From Streptomyces sp. CB02261 (GTDB lineage: Bacteria; Actinomycetota; Actinomycetes; Streptomycetales; Streptomycetaceae): a DNA stretch of 64,000 nt. Position numbers and translations under genes: made by a program. The notes beneath the pieces are model-generated. The model ran no database searches and was not told the DNA's origin. It worked only from the letters and a program-made list of their open reading frames with translations. Below, one piece after another: positions 43,183-52,578 of the stretch. The DNA is taken from contig NZ_LIVX01000004.1 of the NCBI RefSeq assembly GCF_001905665.1, forward strand, positions 61,705 through 125,704, written 5' to 3'. How positions within the stretch are numbered: the stretch's first letter is position 1; each line of letters starts with the position of its first letter.

Positions 43183-45567
43183 GTGAGAAGACTGTGCTCC
43201 TGGGCCTCCGCGTTCGTGGCCCTGGCCCTCGCCGTTCCCGCCGCTGCCGCGGATACGTCCACGGCCATGACGGAGCCCCGGCCGGTGGCGGCCGCCACCG
43301 GCCGGGCGGCTTTCGACCCGGCGCCGGCCAGGGAGGCGCTCGCCCGGCTGCTGCCCCGCCACGCCTCCCAGTTCACCTTCGTCCCGGTGAGCCGCCCCGC
43401 GTCCGGTGACCACTTCACCGTGTCCGGCGCCGCCGGCGCCCTGAGGGTCGCGGGCACCAGCCCCGCCGTCCTCCTCAGCGGCGTCAACTGGTACCTGAAG
43501 TACACCGCGAAGGTCGACATCGGGTGGCCCGGCGACAGCACCGCGAGACTGCCCCGGATCCTCCCCGCTCCCTCCGGCACCGTCCGCAAGGACGCGTCGG
43601 TGCCCCACCGCTTCGCGCTCAACGACACCGACGAGGGCTACTCCGGCGCCTACCGCGACTGGGCCGCGTACGAGAGGCAGATCGACCTGCTCGCCCTGCA
43701 CGGCGCGAACGAGGTCTTCGTCCAGATGGGCGCGGACGCCGTCTACCACCGGACGTTCCAGGAGTTCGGCTACTCCCCGGACGACCTGCGGTCCTGGATC
43801 CCCGGCCCCGCGCACCAGCCGTGGTGGCTGATGCAGAACATGTCGGGCTTCGGCGCCCCCGTCTCCGAGCGGCTCCTCGACGACCGCGCCGCCCTCGGCC
43901 GCAGGATCGTGGACCGACTGCGCCGGCTCGGCATGACCCCGGTCCTGCCCGGCTACTTCGGCACCGTGCCCCCGGGCTTCACGGCGCGCAACCCCACCGG
44001 ACCCGTCGTCCCGCAGGGCCGCTGGGTCGGCTTCGACCGGCCCGACTGGCTCGACCCGCGCAGCCCGGCGTACCCCCAGGTCGCCGCCTCGTTCTACCGT
44101 CACCAGCGCGACCTCATCGGCGACTCCACGATGTACAAGATGGACCTGCTCCACGAGGGCGGGCGACCGGGAGACGTCCCCCTGGGCGATGCCGCCAAGG
44201 CCGTGATGGACGCACTGCAGACCGCGCGCCCCGGCGCCGTCTGGACTCTGCTGGGCTGGCAGAACAACCCTCCCGCGCAGATCGTCGACGCCGTCGACAA
44301 GAGCAGACTGCTGATCGTCGACGGCCTGTCGGACCGGTACGACGGCCTCGACCGGGAGACCACCTGGCACGGAGCGCCCTACGCGTTCGGCACGATCCCC
44401 AACTTCGGCGGCCACACCACCCTCGGCGCGAACACCGCCGTCTGGGCCGCCCGCTTCGACCAGTGGCGCTCCAAGCCCGACAGCGCGCTGAAGGGCATCG
44501 CCTACCTGCCGGAAGGCACCGGCACCAACCCCGTCGCCTACGAGCTGTTCACCGAACTGGCCTGGCGCACCGGCCCGCTCGACCAGCGGGCATGGTTCGC
44601 CGCGTACGCCGAACGGCGCTACGGCGGCGCCGACCCGCACGCCGCCGCGGCGTGGGAGCTGCTGCGCTCCGGCCCGTACAGCACCCCCTCCGGTACGTGG
44701 AGCGAGCCCCAGGACAGCCTGTTCACCGCCCGCCCCCGGCTGACGGCGACCAAGGCGGCGACCTGGGGCCCCGGCGGGATGCGCTACGAACCGGGCACGG
44801 TACGGCGGGCGCTCACGGAACTGCTGCGGGTCGCCCCCGGACTGCGGACCACCGACGCCTACCGCTTCGACCTGGTCGACGTCGCACGGCAGGTTCTCGC
44901 CAACCACAGCCGGACCCTGCTCCCGCAGATCAAGGCCGCCTACGACGCCAAGGACCTCCCCCGGTTCCGGCAGCTGGCCGCCGAGTGGAAGGGGCATCTC
45001 GCCCTCCTCGACGAGCTCCTCGCCACGGACCGCCGGTTCCTCCTCGGCCCCTGGCTGGAGGACGCCACCGCCTGGGGCGCCACCGAACAGGAGCGGGCGA
45101 CGGCCGAGTTCGACGCCCGTTCCGTCCTCACCACCTGGGGCGACCGCTCCGGCAGCGACTCGGGCGGCCTGCACGACTACGCCAACCGGGAGTGGTCCGG
45201 GCTCGTCTCCGACTTCTACGCCATGCGCTGGACGAGGTACCTCGACTCCCTCGACACCGCCCTGGCCACCGGCCGGGCACCGGTCGCCGTCGACTGGTTC
45301 GCCGTCGAGAACGCCTGGAACCAGGAGCGTGCCGCGTACCCCGTCGATCCCTCGGGTGACCCGGTGGCCCTGGCCACCGCCGTGCACGAGGCCCTGCCCG
45401 AGCCACCGCCCACGGCCCCCGTCACCGGCGCCGGCGGCGCCACGGCGGAGCTCCCCGCGGGGCGTCGGTCCCGGGACCGGGCGGCGCTCAGCCCGACGGG
45501 GGCAGGGACTGCTCCGTCCAGATCGTCTTCCCGTGCCGTGTGTACCGGCTGCCCCACCGGTCGGTGA
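43183..45567 (+). CDS. Secreted alpha-N-acetylglucosaminidase (GH89)
   Basis: A 794-residue homologue of human NAGLU. The signal peptide spans about 1-23. The three NAGLU domains are visible: an N-terminal beta domain, the TIM barrel (HRFALNDTDEGYSGAYRDWA, WWLMQNMSGFGAP, WTLLGWQNNP, IPNFGGHTTLGANT) and a helical C-terminal domain. Glu325 (MDLLHEGG) and Glu444 (YLPEGTGTNP) lie where the family has its catalytic acids. It would release alpha-linked GlcNAc outside the cell for the adjacent transporter. The last 40 residues are low complexity and read 80 bp into the convergent phosphatase gene. Confidence 0.92.
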   Translation: MRRLCSWASAFVALALAVPAAAADTSTAMTEPRPVAAATGRAAFDPAPAREALARLLPRHASQFTFVPVSRPASGDHFTVSGAAGALRVAGTSPAVLLSGVNWYLKYTAKVDIGWPGDSTARLPRILPAPSGTVRKDASVPHRFALNDTDEGYSGAYRDWAAYERQIDLLALHGANEVFVQMGADAVYHRTFQEFGYSPDDLRSWIPGPAHQPWWLMQNMSGFGAPVSERLLDDRAALGRRIVDRLRRLGMTPVLPGYFGTVPPGFTARNPTGPVVPQGRWVGFDRPDWLDPRSPAYPQVAASFYRHQRDLIGDSTMYKMDLLHEGGRPGDVPLGDAAKAVMDALQTARPGAVWTLLGWQNNPPAQIVDAVDKSRLLIVDGLSDRYDGLDRETTWHGAPYAFGTIPNFGGHTTLGANTAVWAARFDQWRSKPDSALKGIAYLPEGTGTNPVAYELFTELAWRTGPLDQRAWFAAYAERRYGGADPHAAAAWELLRSGPYSTPSGTWSEPQDSLFTARPRLTATKAATWGPGGMRYEPGTVRRALTELLRVAPGLRTTDAYRFDLVDVARQVLANHSRTLLPQIKAAYDAKDLPRFRQLAAEWKGHLALLDELLATDRRFLLGPWLEDATAWGATEQERATAEFDARSVLTTWGDRSGSDSGGLHDYANREWSGLVSDFYAMRWTRYLDSLDTALATGRAPVAVDWFAVENAWNQERAAYPVDPSGDPVALATAVHEALPEPPPTAPVTGAGGATAELPAGRRSRDRAALSPTGAGTAPSRSSSRAVCTGCPTGR

Positions 45568-47785
45568 GCTGCGCGATCAGGAAGAGGCCCCTGCCTCCCT
45601 CCTCCGAGGCCTGCGCGCGGCGCATCCGGGGCTGGGTGCTGCTGCGGTCGGAGACCTCGCAGATCAGCGACGCCGCGCGGATCAGCCTGAGTTCGAGCGG
45701 ACCGCCGGCGTAGCGGATGGCGTTCGTGACCAGTTCGCTGGCCACCAGCTCGGTGGTGAAGGCCAGTTCCTCCAGACCCCACCGCGAGAGCTGGTCGAGG
45801 ACGCGCTCCCGGGCCTCCGCCACCACCGACGGCTCCGCCGCGAAGGTCCAGGCGACGGTGTCCCGCGCGGGCACCGCCCGGGTCCGCGCGAGCAGCAGCG
45901 TCACGTCGTCCGACAGCGGGCCCGGGACGAGCTCTCCCACGATGGCGGGTCCGGCCTCCTCCAGCGGCCGGCCGAAGGCGACGGCCGAGGACAGCGCGTT
46001 CCCGAGCGAGGCCATCCCCACGTCGAGGTCGGCGTGGCGCCGCTCGATCAGACCGTCGGTGTAGAGCGCGAGGACGCTGCCGTCCGCCACCTCCGTCTCG
46101 ACCGGCTCGAAGGGCAGTCCGCCGACGCCGAGCGGTGGTCCCGGACTGATGTCCAGGTAGGCGACGCGGCCGTCCGGAGAGACCAGCGCCGGCGGTGGAT
46201 GCCCCGCGCTGGCAGCGAGGCAGCGCCGGGTCACCGGGTCGTACGTCACGTACAGGCAGGTGGCGCCGAACGAGCCGTACGCGGTCTCCGCCCCGGGCGT
46301 CCGCGTCGCCTCGCCGGCCTCGCTCACGAACTGCGCCACCAGGTCGTCCAGGTGCGTGAGGAGTTCGTCGGGTTCGAGGTCGAGGTCCGCGAGGGTCCGT
46401 ACGGCGGTCCGCAGCCGGGCCATCGTCGCGGTGGCCTGGAGACCGTGCCCGACGACGTCGCCGACGACGAGCGCGACCCGCGCGGAGGACAGGGGGATGA
46501 CGTCGAACCAGTCCCCGCTGACCCCGTTGGCCGTGTCGGTCGGCAGATAGACGCTCGCGCTGTGGACCGCGACGGTGTCGGTCGTCGGTGACGGCAGCAG
46601 ACTGCGCTGCAGGCTGATCGCGGCGTGCCGCTCACGGTTGTACCGGCGGGCGTTGTCCACGACCAGGGCGGCCCGCGAGGCGATCTCGTCGAGCAGGGCG
46701 AGGTCCTCCGGGACGAACGGCGGACGGCCCTCGCCCCGTCCGACCTGGATACGGCCGAGGAGCAGCCCCCTGGCCCGCAGCCACGCGCTCATGCCGTACG
46801 GGGAGGCGACGGGATCGACCTCGACGCCGGCGTCGAGCAGCCCGGGGAGGCCCCCGGCGACGGCCACCCGGCGCAGGGAGTCGCCGAAGTCGTGCTCGGG
46901 CGCCGGATCCTCGCAGGTGAACACGGCCTCCGCGACGTCCACGACCGCCACGTCGGCGAGGCCGGGGACGAGCACCCCTGCCAGGTCGCGGGTGGTCTCC
47001 TCGGCGGCGAGATTGGCGCTCAGCACGGTCGTCGCCCGGTGCAGCAGGTCGAGTCGGCGCTGCGACAGCCGCTCCTCCGTGACGTCGAGGAAGAGGGCCG
47101 TGACACCCGCGACCTCCCCGTTCGTCCCCTGGAGCCGGAACGCGGACAGCGCCAGGATGCGCCCCGTACCCGGGTCGACCTGCGTGTGGGCCTCCACGTC
47201 GACCGAGACCAGCGGCACCCCGGTCGTCAGCACCTCGCGCAGCCGCGCGTCGATCGCCCGGGCGTCCGACTCCCGGAGGAAGTCCCCGAGCCGGGCCCCG
47301 TACAGGTCGGCGGGGACGCCCGTGTAGGGGAGGAGAGGGGTGTTCGTCCGGACCAGCCGCAGCTCCTTGTCCAGCACGGCGAGACCGACGCGCTCCTGGA
47401 GGAACAGCTCCCGCATGAAGGCATGGCCCTGGCGCCACTGCGCGACGAGGGCGAGCGGGGCGGCGAGGACCAGGAACTGGTGCGCCTCCCGGGCGCCCCG
47501 CCCCTCGTCGAGCGGCAGGACGCGGAACAGCACGTCGCCGCCGCCGCCCGGAACGAGCTGCGCCCGGCCCTCCCAGACGGGACCGTCCCGCCGCTGGGCC
47601 ATCACCGTCTCCCAGCTCTCGGGGTCCGCGAGCAGATCCCGGATCCGCAGGCCGCGCAGGTCCCGCGCCGTGCGGTTCAGGAGCGACTCCGCCGCTGGGG
47701 TGCAGCTCAGGACGGTCCCCTCGGCGTCCACCACGAGCCCGGCCGCGTGCCCGGCGTCGAGGGGGTCGTCGTTCGTGCGGGCCAT
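45488..47785 (-). CDS. PAS/GAF sensor SpoIIE-type phosphatase with HATPase domain
   Basis: A 765-residue soluble signalling protein: PAS domains (about 15-115 and 135-250), a GAF domain (about 255-405), a PP2C/SpoIIE phosphatase (about 430-620) and a C-terminal RsbW-like HATPase (about 630-765). The phosphatase ligands are intact (SGDWFDVIPL, VVGDVVGHG, LYTDGLIE, SDDVTLLL), and the kinase has SELVTNAIRY and GGRGLFLI. Such proteins act on anti-anti-sigma factors to tune stress sigma factors. GGAGGG lies 9 nt before the ATG. A paralogue with a dead phosphatase is at 54.5-56.5 kb. Confidence 0.94.
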   Translation of the reverse strand: MARTNDDPLDAGHAAGLVVDAEGTVLSCTPAAESLLNRTARDLRGLRIRDLLADPESWETVMAQRRDGPVWEGRAQLVPGGGGDVLFRVLPLDEGRGAREAHQFLVLAAPLALVAQWRQGHAFMRELFLQERVGLAVLDKELRLVRTNTPLLPYTGVPADLYGARLGDFLRESDARAIDARLREVLTTGVPLVSVDVEAHTQVDPGTGRILALSAFRLQGTNGEVAGVTALFLDVTEERLSQRRLDLLHRATTVLSANLAAEETTRDLAGVLVPGLADVAVVDVAEAVFTCEDPAPEHDFGDSLRRVAVAGGLPGLLDAGVEVDPVASPYGMSAWLRARGLLLGRIQVGRGEGRPPFVPEDLALLDEIASRAALVVDNARRYNRERHAAISLQRSLLPSPTTDTVAVHSASVYLPTDTANGVSGDWFDVIPLSSARVALVVGDVVGHGLQATATMARLRTAVRTLADLDLEPDELLTHLDDLVAQFVSEAGEATRTPGAETAYGSFGATCLYVTYDPVTRRCLAASAGHPPPALVSPDGRVAYLDISPGPPLGVGGLPFEPVETEVADGSVLALYTDGLIERRHADLDVGMASLGNALSSAVAFGRPLEEAGPAIVGELVPGPLSDDVTLLLARTRAVPARDTVAWTFAAEPSVVAEARERVLDQLSRWGLEELAFTTELVASELVTNAIRYAGGPLELRLIRAASLICEVSDRSSTQPRMRRAQASEEGGRGLFLIAQLTDRWGSRYTRHGKTIWTEQSLPPSG

Positions 47786-47917
47786 CCGGGTGCACCCTCC
47801 GTTCCACGCCTGGTCACCGGCGAGGACCACGGCTCCTCGTCACTCTGCCCGCGCGAGCGCTCCGCGGCACGCCGTCGTGGCCCGAATGGCGGGGCGGCGC
47901 CGGCCGGCCCGTACGGG

Positions 47918-48754
47918 TCAGCCGACCGCGAGCAGGCGCAGGAGCCGTGCCACCTCCGCCGCGACGGCGTCGCGCGCCGGGCCGAGGTACTTCCTGGGAT
48001 CGGCGGCCTCGGGGTGGGCGTCGAGGTGGTCGCGCACGGCCCGGGTGAACGTCCTGTTGAGGTGGGTGGAGATGTTCACCTTGGTCATGCCTGCCGTGAC
48101 CGCCTTGGCGAGGTCGTCGTCGGCGACGCCGGAGGAGCCGTGCAGGACGAGCGGAACGCCCACGGCGGCCCGCAGCCGTGTGATGAGCGCGAAGTCGAGG
48201 ACGGCGTCGCGGGTGAGCATGGCGTGGGAACTGCCGACGGCGACGGCGAGGGCGTCCACGGCGGTCGCCGTGACGAAGGCGGCGGCCTCGTCGGGGTCGG
48301 TGCGGACGCCGGGGGCGTGGGCGCCGTCCTTGCCGCCGACCTCGCCCAGTTCCGCCTCGACCCACACGCCCGCGCGGTGGCAGTGGTCGGTGATCTCCCG
48401 GGTGGCCTCCACGTTCCGTGCGTACGGCAGCGTGGAGGCGTCGAACATGACGGAGGTGAAGCCGAGGTCGACGGCCTCGCGGACCAGGTCGGCCGACTCG
48501 GCGTGGTCGAGGTGGACGGCCACGGGGACCTCCGCCGCACGGGCGAGGGCGAGGGACGCGAGGCCGATCGGCGCGAGCGATCCGTGGTAGCGGGCGGTGT
48601 TCTCGCTGATCTGGAGGATGACCGGCAGCCCGGCGCTCTCGGCTCCCGCGACGATCGCCTCGGCGTGCTCGATCTGCACGACGTTGAACGCGCCGACGCC
48701 GGACGTCCTCGTGTACGCGGGGGCGACGATCTCGTCAGTGGCTGACAGGGGCAT
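47918..48754 (-). CDS. Class II fructose/tagatose-bisphosphate aldolase
   Basis: A 278-residue zinc aldolase: GAFNVVQIEHAEAIV, the metal ligands in VHLDHAE, AELGEVGGKDG, and LVLHGSSGV and KVNISTHLNRTF phosphate-binding loops. The length and HLDHAE form fit the tagatose-1,6-bisphosphate (KbaY/GatY/AgaY) branch. Beside an AgaS-like isomerase it would cleave tagatose-1,6-bisphosphate made from galactosamine. The tagatose-6-phosphate kinase needed is not in the window. It is 68 bp downstream of the isomerase gene on the same strand. Confidence 0.92.
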   Translation of the reverse strand: MPLSATDEIVAPAYTRTSGVGAFNVVQIEHAEAIVAGAESAGLPVILQISENTARYHGSLAPIGLASLALARAAEVPVAVHLDHAESADLVREAVDLGFTSVMFDASTLPYARNVEATREITDHCHRAGVWVEAELGEVGGKDGAHAPGVRTDPDEAAAFVTATAVDALAVAVGSSHAMLTRDAVLDFALITRLRAAVGVPLVLHGSSGVADDDLAKAVTAGMTKVNISTHLNRTFTRAVRDHLDAHPEAADPRKYLGPARDAVAAEVARLLRLLAVG

Positions 48755-48822
48755 GGCTTCCCTCCCCGGAGACGGACGTACGGGACGACCGGGGGGAACC
48801 CCCGCCGCGGGGGCCGTCCTCG

Positions 48823-49773
48823 TCAGGCACCGGGGCCCTCGAGGATCACCGAGCGGGTGAGGTTGCGCGGCCGGTCGGGGTCGAAGCCCTGGGCCTCGGC
48901 GAGCCGGACGGCGAGCCGCTGCGCCAGCACGAGGTCCGCCAGCGGGTCGAGAGCGCCGGACTCGTCGCCTGATCCGGCGACGAGCGTGCCGCCGACCCGG
49001 GCGACGTCGTCGGCGAGACCCGCCGGGGTCGGGCCGAAGACCCAGGCCACCCGGCCGGGGCCGGTGATGCTGATGGGTCCGTGTCGGTACTCCATGGCCG
49101 GGTACGCCTCGGTCCAGGCGCCGGCGGCCTCACGCATCTTCAGGCCGGCCTCCAGGGCGAGGCCGTAGGTCCAGCCCGTGCCGAGGAAGGTGAACTGCTC
49201 GGCGGCGCACACGTCGGTGTCGAGGTCCAGCGAGACCGCCCGCCGCACGTCGGCGATCGCCCGGTCGAGCGGCCGCACGCCGGCCGGCAGCGCGCCCTCC
49301 GTCTCCAGGTGCGCGCGCAGCAGCGCGAGCACGGTGGTGGCGAACCGCGTCTGCACCACCGACTCCTCGTCGGCGAAGTCGAGCACGGCGACGGCGTCGG
49401 CCACCCGCATGACGGGGGTCTGAGGGTCGGCGGTGATCGCACCGGTCGGCGTGGTGCCCTTCACCCGGGCCAGGAGGTCCAGGACCTCGGTCGTGGTGCC
49501 GGAGCGGCTGATCGCCAGCACGCGGTCGTAGCGGCGCCCGTGGGGGAACTCGGACGCGGCGAAGGCGTCCGTCTCGCCGTGGCCGCCGCGCTCCCGGAGC
49601 TCGGCGTAGGCGAGGGCCATGAACCAGGACGTGCCGCACCCGACGACGGCGACGCGCTCGCCCCGGCGGGGCAGGACGTCGGCGTAGCGGGCCGACGACT
49701 CCTTCACCCGGAGCCAGGTGTCGGGCTGCGAGGCGATCTCGACCGAGGTGCGGGACGACGCTGTGGTGGTCAT
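48823..49773 (-). CDS. SIS-domain sugar-phosphate isomerase/deaminase (AgaS type)
   Basis: A 316-residue protein with two SIS domains: VVGCGTSWFMALAYAELRE, EFPHGRRYDRVLAISRSGTT, and FTFLGTGWTYGLALEAGLKM plus EYRHGPISI in the second. It lacks the glutaminase domain of GlmS. AgaS proteins deaminate and isomerise galactosamine-6-phosphate to tagatose-6-phosphate, which fits the aldolase gene that follows. AAGGAG lies 10 nt before the ATG. The promoter overlaps a palindrome. Confidence 0.88.
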   Translation of the reverse strand: MTTTASSRTSVEIASQPDTWLRVKESSARYADVLPRRGERVAVVGCGTSWFMALAYAELRERGGHGETDAFAASEFPHGRRYDRVLAISRSGTTTEVLDLLARVKGTTPTGAITADPQTPVMRVADAVAVLDFADEESVVQTRFATTVLALLRAHLETEGALPAGVRPLDRAIADVRRAVSLDLDTDVCAAEQFTFLGTGWTYGLALEAGLKMREAAGAWTEAYPAMEYRHGPISITGPGRVAWVFGPTPAGLADDVARVGGTLVAGSGDESGALDPLADLVLAQRLAVRLAEAQGFDPDRPRNLTRSVILEGPGA

Positions 49774-49834
49774 GGGGAGCGGCTCCTTCAGAGTGCGGGC
49801 CCACACGCCCCGAGCTAGGTGTGTGTGAAAACGC

Positions 49835-49866
49835 AGGGTAAAGGCTTGCTTCGATCACTCGCAAGC
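49835..49866 (-). promoter_or_regulatory. Promoter and GCTTGC/GCAAGC operator of the isomerase-aldolase operon
   Basis: On the minus strand, TTGCGA (49859-49864) and TACCCT (49835-49840), 18 bases apart, form a plausible promoter. The inverted repeat GCTTGC-N11-GCAAGC (49844-49866) covers the -35 and spacer and is a likely operator. The rest of the 326-bp spacer to 50099 holds the terminator of the next gene and no gene. Confidence 0.6.
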
Positions 49867-50039
49867 ATATGGGGTGCGAGAATTATGACGGAGCGGGTGC
49901 TCCGGGGTCCATAGGGTGGGCCGGGAGTCACGCGAAAGGCCCATACCAAGGAGCGTCTTTCCCGCGCGTGCACGGATGACGCGCCCCTGTCGGCCAGGAG
50001 CCTGGGGAGCGCCCGGGCCGACGACGTCCGGGGGAGCGG

Positions 50040-50075
50040 GTCCGCCCCGGACCTCGGGGGAGGGCCGGGGCGGAC
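50040..50075 (-). terminator. Terminator of the NEW3-protein/GH109 operon
   Basis: GTCCGCCCCGG and CCGGGGCGGAC form a perfect 11-bp stem with a 14-base loop, 25 bases past the stop codon on the minus strand. Confidence 0.75.
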
Positions 50076-50099
50076 GCCGGTGATGCTCGCGGGCGGTTC

Positions 50100-51104
50100 T
50101 CAGGGAGCGATGGCCATGTCGAAGAGGTGGATGCTGCCGTTGCTCGGCAGCACCACGAAGTCGACCTGCTTCGTCCGGTCGAGGGGGATGGAGTGGGCGA
50201 AGACGCGGTACGCGATGCCGGCGTTCCCGTACCCGCTCGGCCGGTTGCGTCCGTCGCTCGACGCCACCAGGGTCGCCCCGTGGGCGTTCGCCGGGTCGAA
50301 CGACCAGTTCGGGAAGCCGAACGAGCCGGTGCTGCTGGAGCCGTCCGTGTAGTACACGGTGGCCGTGCCCGAGGCGCCACTGGTGACGCCCGAGCCGAGG
50401 AACACGAGCTTGCCGCCGGTGCCGCTCAGGGCGACCGCCTGGCCCGAGGCGGTGACGTTGTTCCGGGTGCCGCTCGGCACGTTCGGCCAGTGCAGCTCCG
50501 CGCCCAGGGCGCTCACGGGCGCTCCGGGACGCAGCCCCACGGCGGCGAGCTTCTGGGCGGAGAAGCTGTTGCCCTCGCCGTCGTAGTCGCCGGGCGCGGT
50601 GTCGCTCTCGTCGGTCACGGCCACGTTGTTGTACGCGGCGGCCAGGTTCGCGAGCGGCGTGCCGCTGCGCTGGGTGCGGGTGGCCGTGGCCGAGCCGGCT
50701 CCGTCGCCGCCCTGGTAGGTCGCCGTCGCGGTGAACGCGCGGACGGTGAAGCCGGAGCGCGGCTCCGGCACCTGGATGCGGAAGGTGGCGTCGGCGGAGG
50801 CCCCCTTGGTGAGGGAGCCGTCCACGCGGACGACCGGGGGCTGGACGGCCCAGCCCACCGGGCCGCCGAAGGACACCTGGAGCGAGCGCATCCGGTCCGG
50901 TCCCGCGTTGGTGACGGTCACCTTCACCGTGGAGATGGCGGGACCGGCCAGGTCCACGGGGGAGATCGTCACCGCCGTCCGCGCGGTGGGCGCCGGTTCC
51001 TGTTCCGCCGCGACCGCCGTCCCGGCCGCCGCGACCGGGACGAGGGCGAGCGCACCCGCCACGGCCACCGCTCTGAGGGTGCCGATCAGTCCTGCTGCTC
51101 TCAC
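50100..51104 (-). CDS. Secreted NEW3-domain protein
   Basis: A 334-residue secreted protein. The signal peptide ends near GTAVAAEQ (about residue 33). Residues about 40-130 form a NEW3-type beta domain (TAVTISPVDLAGPAISTVKV, RSGFTVRAFTATATYQGG), the module found next to alpha-galactosidase/N-acetylgalactosaminidase catalytic domains. The rest (LAAAYNNVAVTDE, DYDGEGNSFSAQKLAAVGL) resembles a carbohydrate-binding beta-sandwich. No catalytic domain is seen. The GTG has AGGAG at 6 nt. It is 37 bp after GH109 and may supply the glycan-binding part for that enzyme. Confidence 0.82.
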   Translation of the reverse strand: MRAAGLIGTLRAVAVAGALALVPVAAAGTAVAAEQEPAPTARTAVTISPVDLAGPAISTVKVTVTNAGPDRMRSLQVSFGGPVGWAVQPPVVRVDGSLTKGASADATFRIQVPEPRSGFTVRAFTATATYQGGDGAGSATATRTQRSGTPLANLAAAYNNVAVTDESDTAPGDYDGEGNSFSAQKLAAVGLRPGAPVSALGAELHWPNVPSGTRNNVTASGQAVALSGTGGKLVFLGSGVTSGASGTATVYYTDGSSSTGSFGFPNWSFDPANAHGATLVASSDGRNRPSGYGNAGIAYRVFAHSIPLDRTKQVDFVVLPSNGSIHLFDMAIAP

Positions 51105-51141
51105 GTGCTGCTCCTGTTCGGGAAGGGGGTGGCGGAAGGCG

Positions 51142-52578
51142 TCAGCCGACGGGGGGCATCTCGGTGGTGCGCGAGTCGAGGCCGAGGCGGAGGTTGACCC
51201 AGGCTCCCCGGGTGAAGTCCGGGACCTGCACGGGTCGCCCCTTGGCTGCCAGGGACATGACACTCAGGGGGACGGGGGCGCACCAGGCCGCCGAGTCGTA
51301 GACGTCGATGTCGGGGACGAGGCCCGCCCGCATGAGCTGGACCGTCCGCCACTGCAGGACGTAGTCCATGCCGCCGTGGCCGCCGTTGTTCGCCGCGTCG
51401 TCACCGATCTTCTTCCACAGCCAGTGGTCGAACTCCTTGCGGTACGAGCCGAAGTCACGCCAGGCGTGGCCGCCGTGGTCCGGCTCGACGTAGACGCGCC
51501 CCCCTCCGGCCGACAGCACCCCGGCGTAGTCCTCGAAGATCCCCCGGCTGCCGGCGAGCGTGTTGATGCGGCTGTACGGGCGGGGCGAGCTCACGTCGTG
51601 CTCCGCGCGGATGACGCGGCCCTTGGCGGTGTCGATCAGACACGTGACCAGATCGCCGTTGACGTACGTCTCGTTCCAGGAGGGGTGGCTCCGGGGCACG
51701 AACCGCTCGCGGTAGTCGGCCAGGCCCTTCGGCGCGGTCGCGGTGGCGCGCAGCGTCGTCATCCGGTCGCCCCGGTTGATGTCCATGGCGGCGGCGATCG
51801 GAGCGAGCCCGTGCATGGCGTAGAAGGAGGCGGTGCTGCGGGTGTGCCACAGCCGGCGCCAGGAGTCGGTGTAGTACGTGTCGGAGAACAGCAGCGCGCG
51901 CAGGTCGTGCAGGTAGCCGCCGTGCCCGTTGGTGATGTCGCCGAAGAGCCCCTCGTGCGCCATCTTGAGCATGGCCAGCTCGTTGCGGCCGTAGCTGCAG
52001 TTCTCCGCCAGCATCAGATGGCGCCGGGTGAGCTCCGAGGTGTCGACCAGGTCCCAGAGCTCGTCCAGCCCGGTGGCGATGGGCAGCTCCACGATGACGT
52101 GCTTGCCGGCCAGGAGCGCGGCCTTGGCCTGCTCGTAGTGGAACTCCCAGGGCGTGGCGATGTAGACGAGGTCGATGTCGTCGCGCCGCAGCATCCGGGC
52201 GAACGAGTCGGCGGAGCCGCCGAACTCGGCGGGACGGGGCTTGCCGTCGGCCGCGAGCCGGTCGGCGACCCGCTTGGTGCGGTCGGCGCGGATGTCGCAG
52301 ACGGCGGTCACGGTGCAGCCGGGCACCACGGACCAGCCCGTGGTCATGCCGGAGCCGCGGTTGCCCAGTCCGATGACACCGACACGGACCGTGCGGTGGA
52401 CCTCGTAGGGCACGTCGACCATCGACTTCTGGCCCGCCTTCCGGCGCGGCGTCGCCGCCGCCGTGTCCGTCGCGGCGCCGGCGGGGGCCGCCGCTCCGAC
52501 TCCGGTGGCCAAGGCCCCGGTGGCGGCCACAGCGCCTCCCAGGATCAGGCGGCGTGAGACTGCGGGGGTTCCTGTCAT
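51142..52578 (-). CDS. GH109-type alpha-N-acetylgalactosaminidase (Gfo/Idh/MocA fold)
   Basis: A 478-residue protein with a Tat signal (SRRLILGGAVAATG, then an Ala-rich region to about 50). The NAD site is VGVIGLGNRGSGM, with VYIATPWEFHYEQA following. GH109 hallmarks are AENCSYGRNELAMLKM, GHGGYLHDLRALL and GMDYVLQWR. GH109 enzymes cleave terminal alpha-GalNAc by a transient NAD-dependent oxidation, which explains Tat export of a folded, cofactor-loaded protein. A start 8 residues upstream of SRR gives the twin-arginine context. Confidence 0.9.
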   Translation of the reverse strand: MTGTPAVSRRLILGGAVAATGALATGVGAAAPAGAATDTAAATPRRKAGQKSMVDVPYEVHRTVRVGVIGLGNRGSGMTTGWSVVPGCTVTAVCDIRADRTKRVADRLAADGKPRPAEFGGSADSFARMLRRDDIDLVYIATPWEFHYEQAKAALLAGKHVIVELPIATGLDELWDLVDTSELTRRHLMLAENCSYGRNELAMLKMAHEGLFGDITNGHGGYLHDLRALLFSDTYYTDSWRRLWHTRSTASFYAMHGLAPIAAAMDINRGDRMTTLRATATAPKGLADYRERFVPRSHPSWNETYVNGDLVTCLIDTAKGRVIRAEHDVSSPRPYSRINTLAGSRGIFEDYAGVLSAGGGRVYVEPDHGGHAWRDFGSYRKEFDHWLWKKIGDDAANNGGHGGMDYVLQWRTVQLMRAGLVPDIDVYDSAAWCAPVPLSVMSLAAKGRPVQVPDFTRGAWVNLRLGLDSRTTEMPPVG

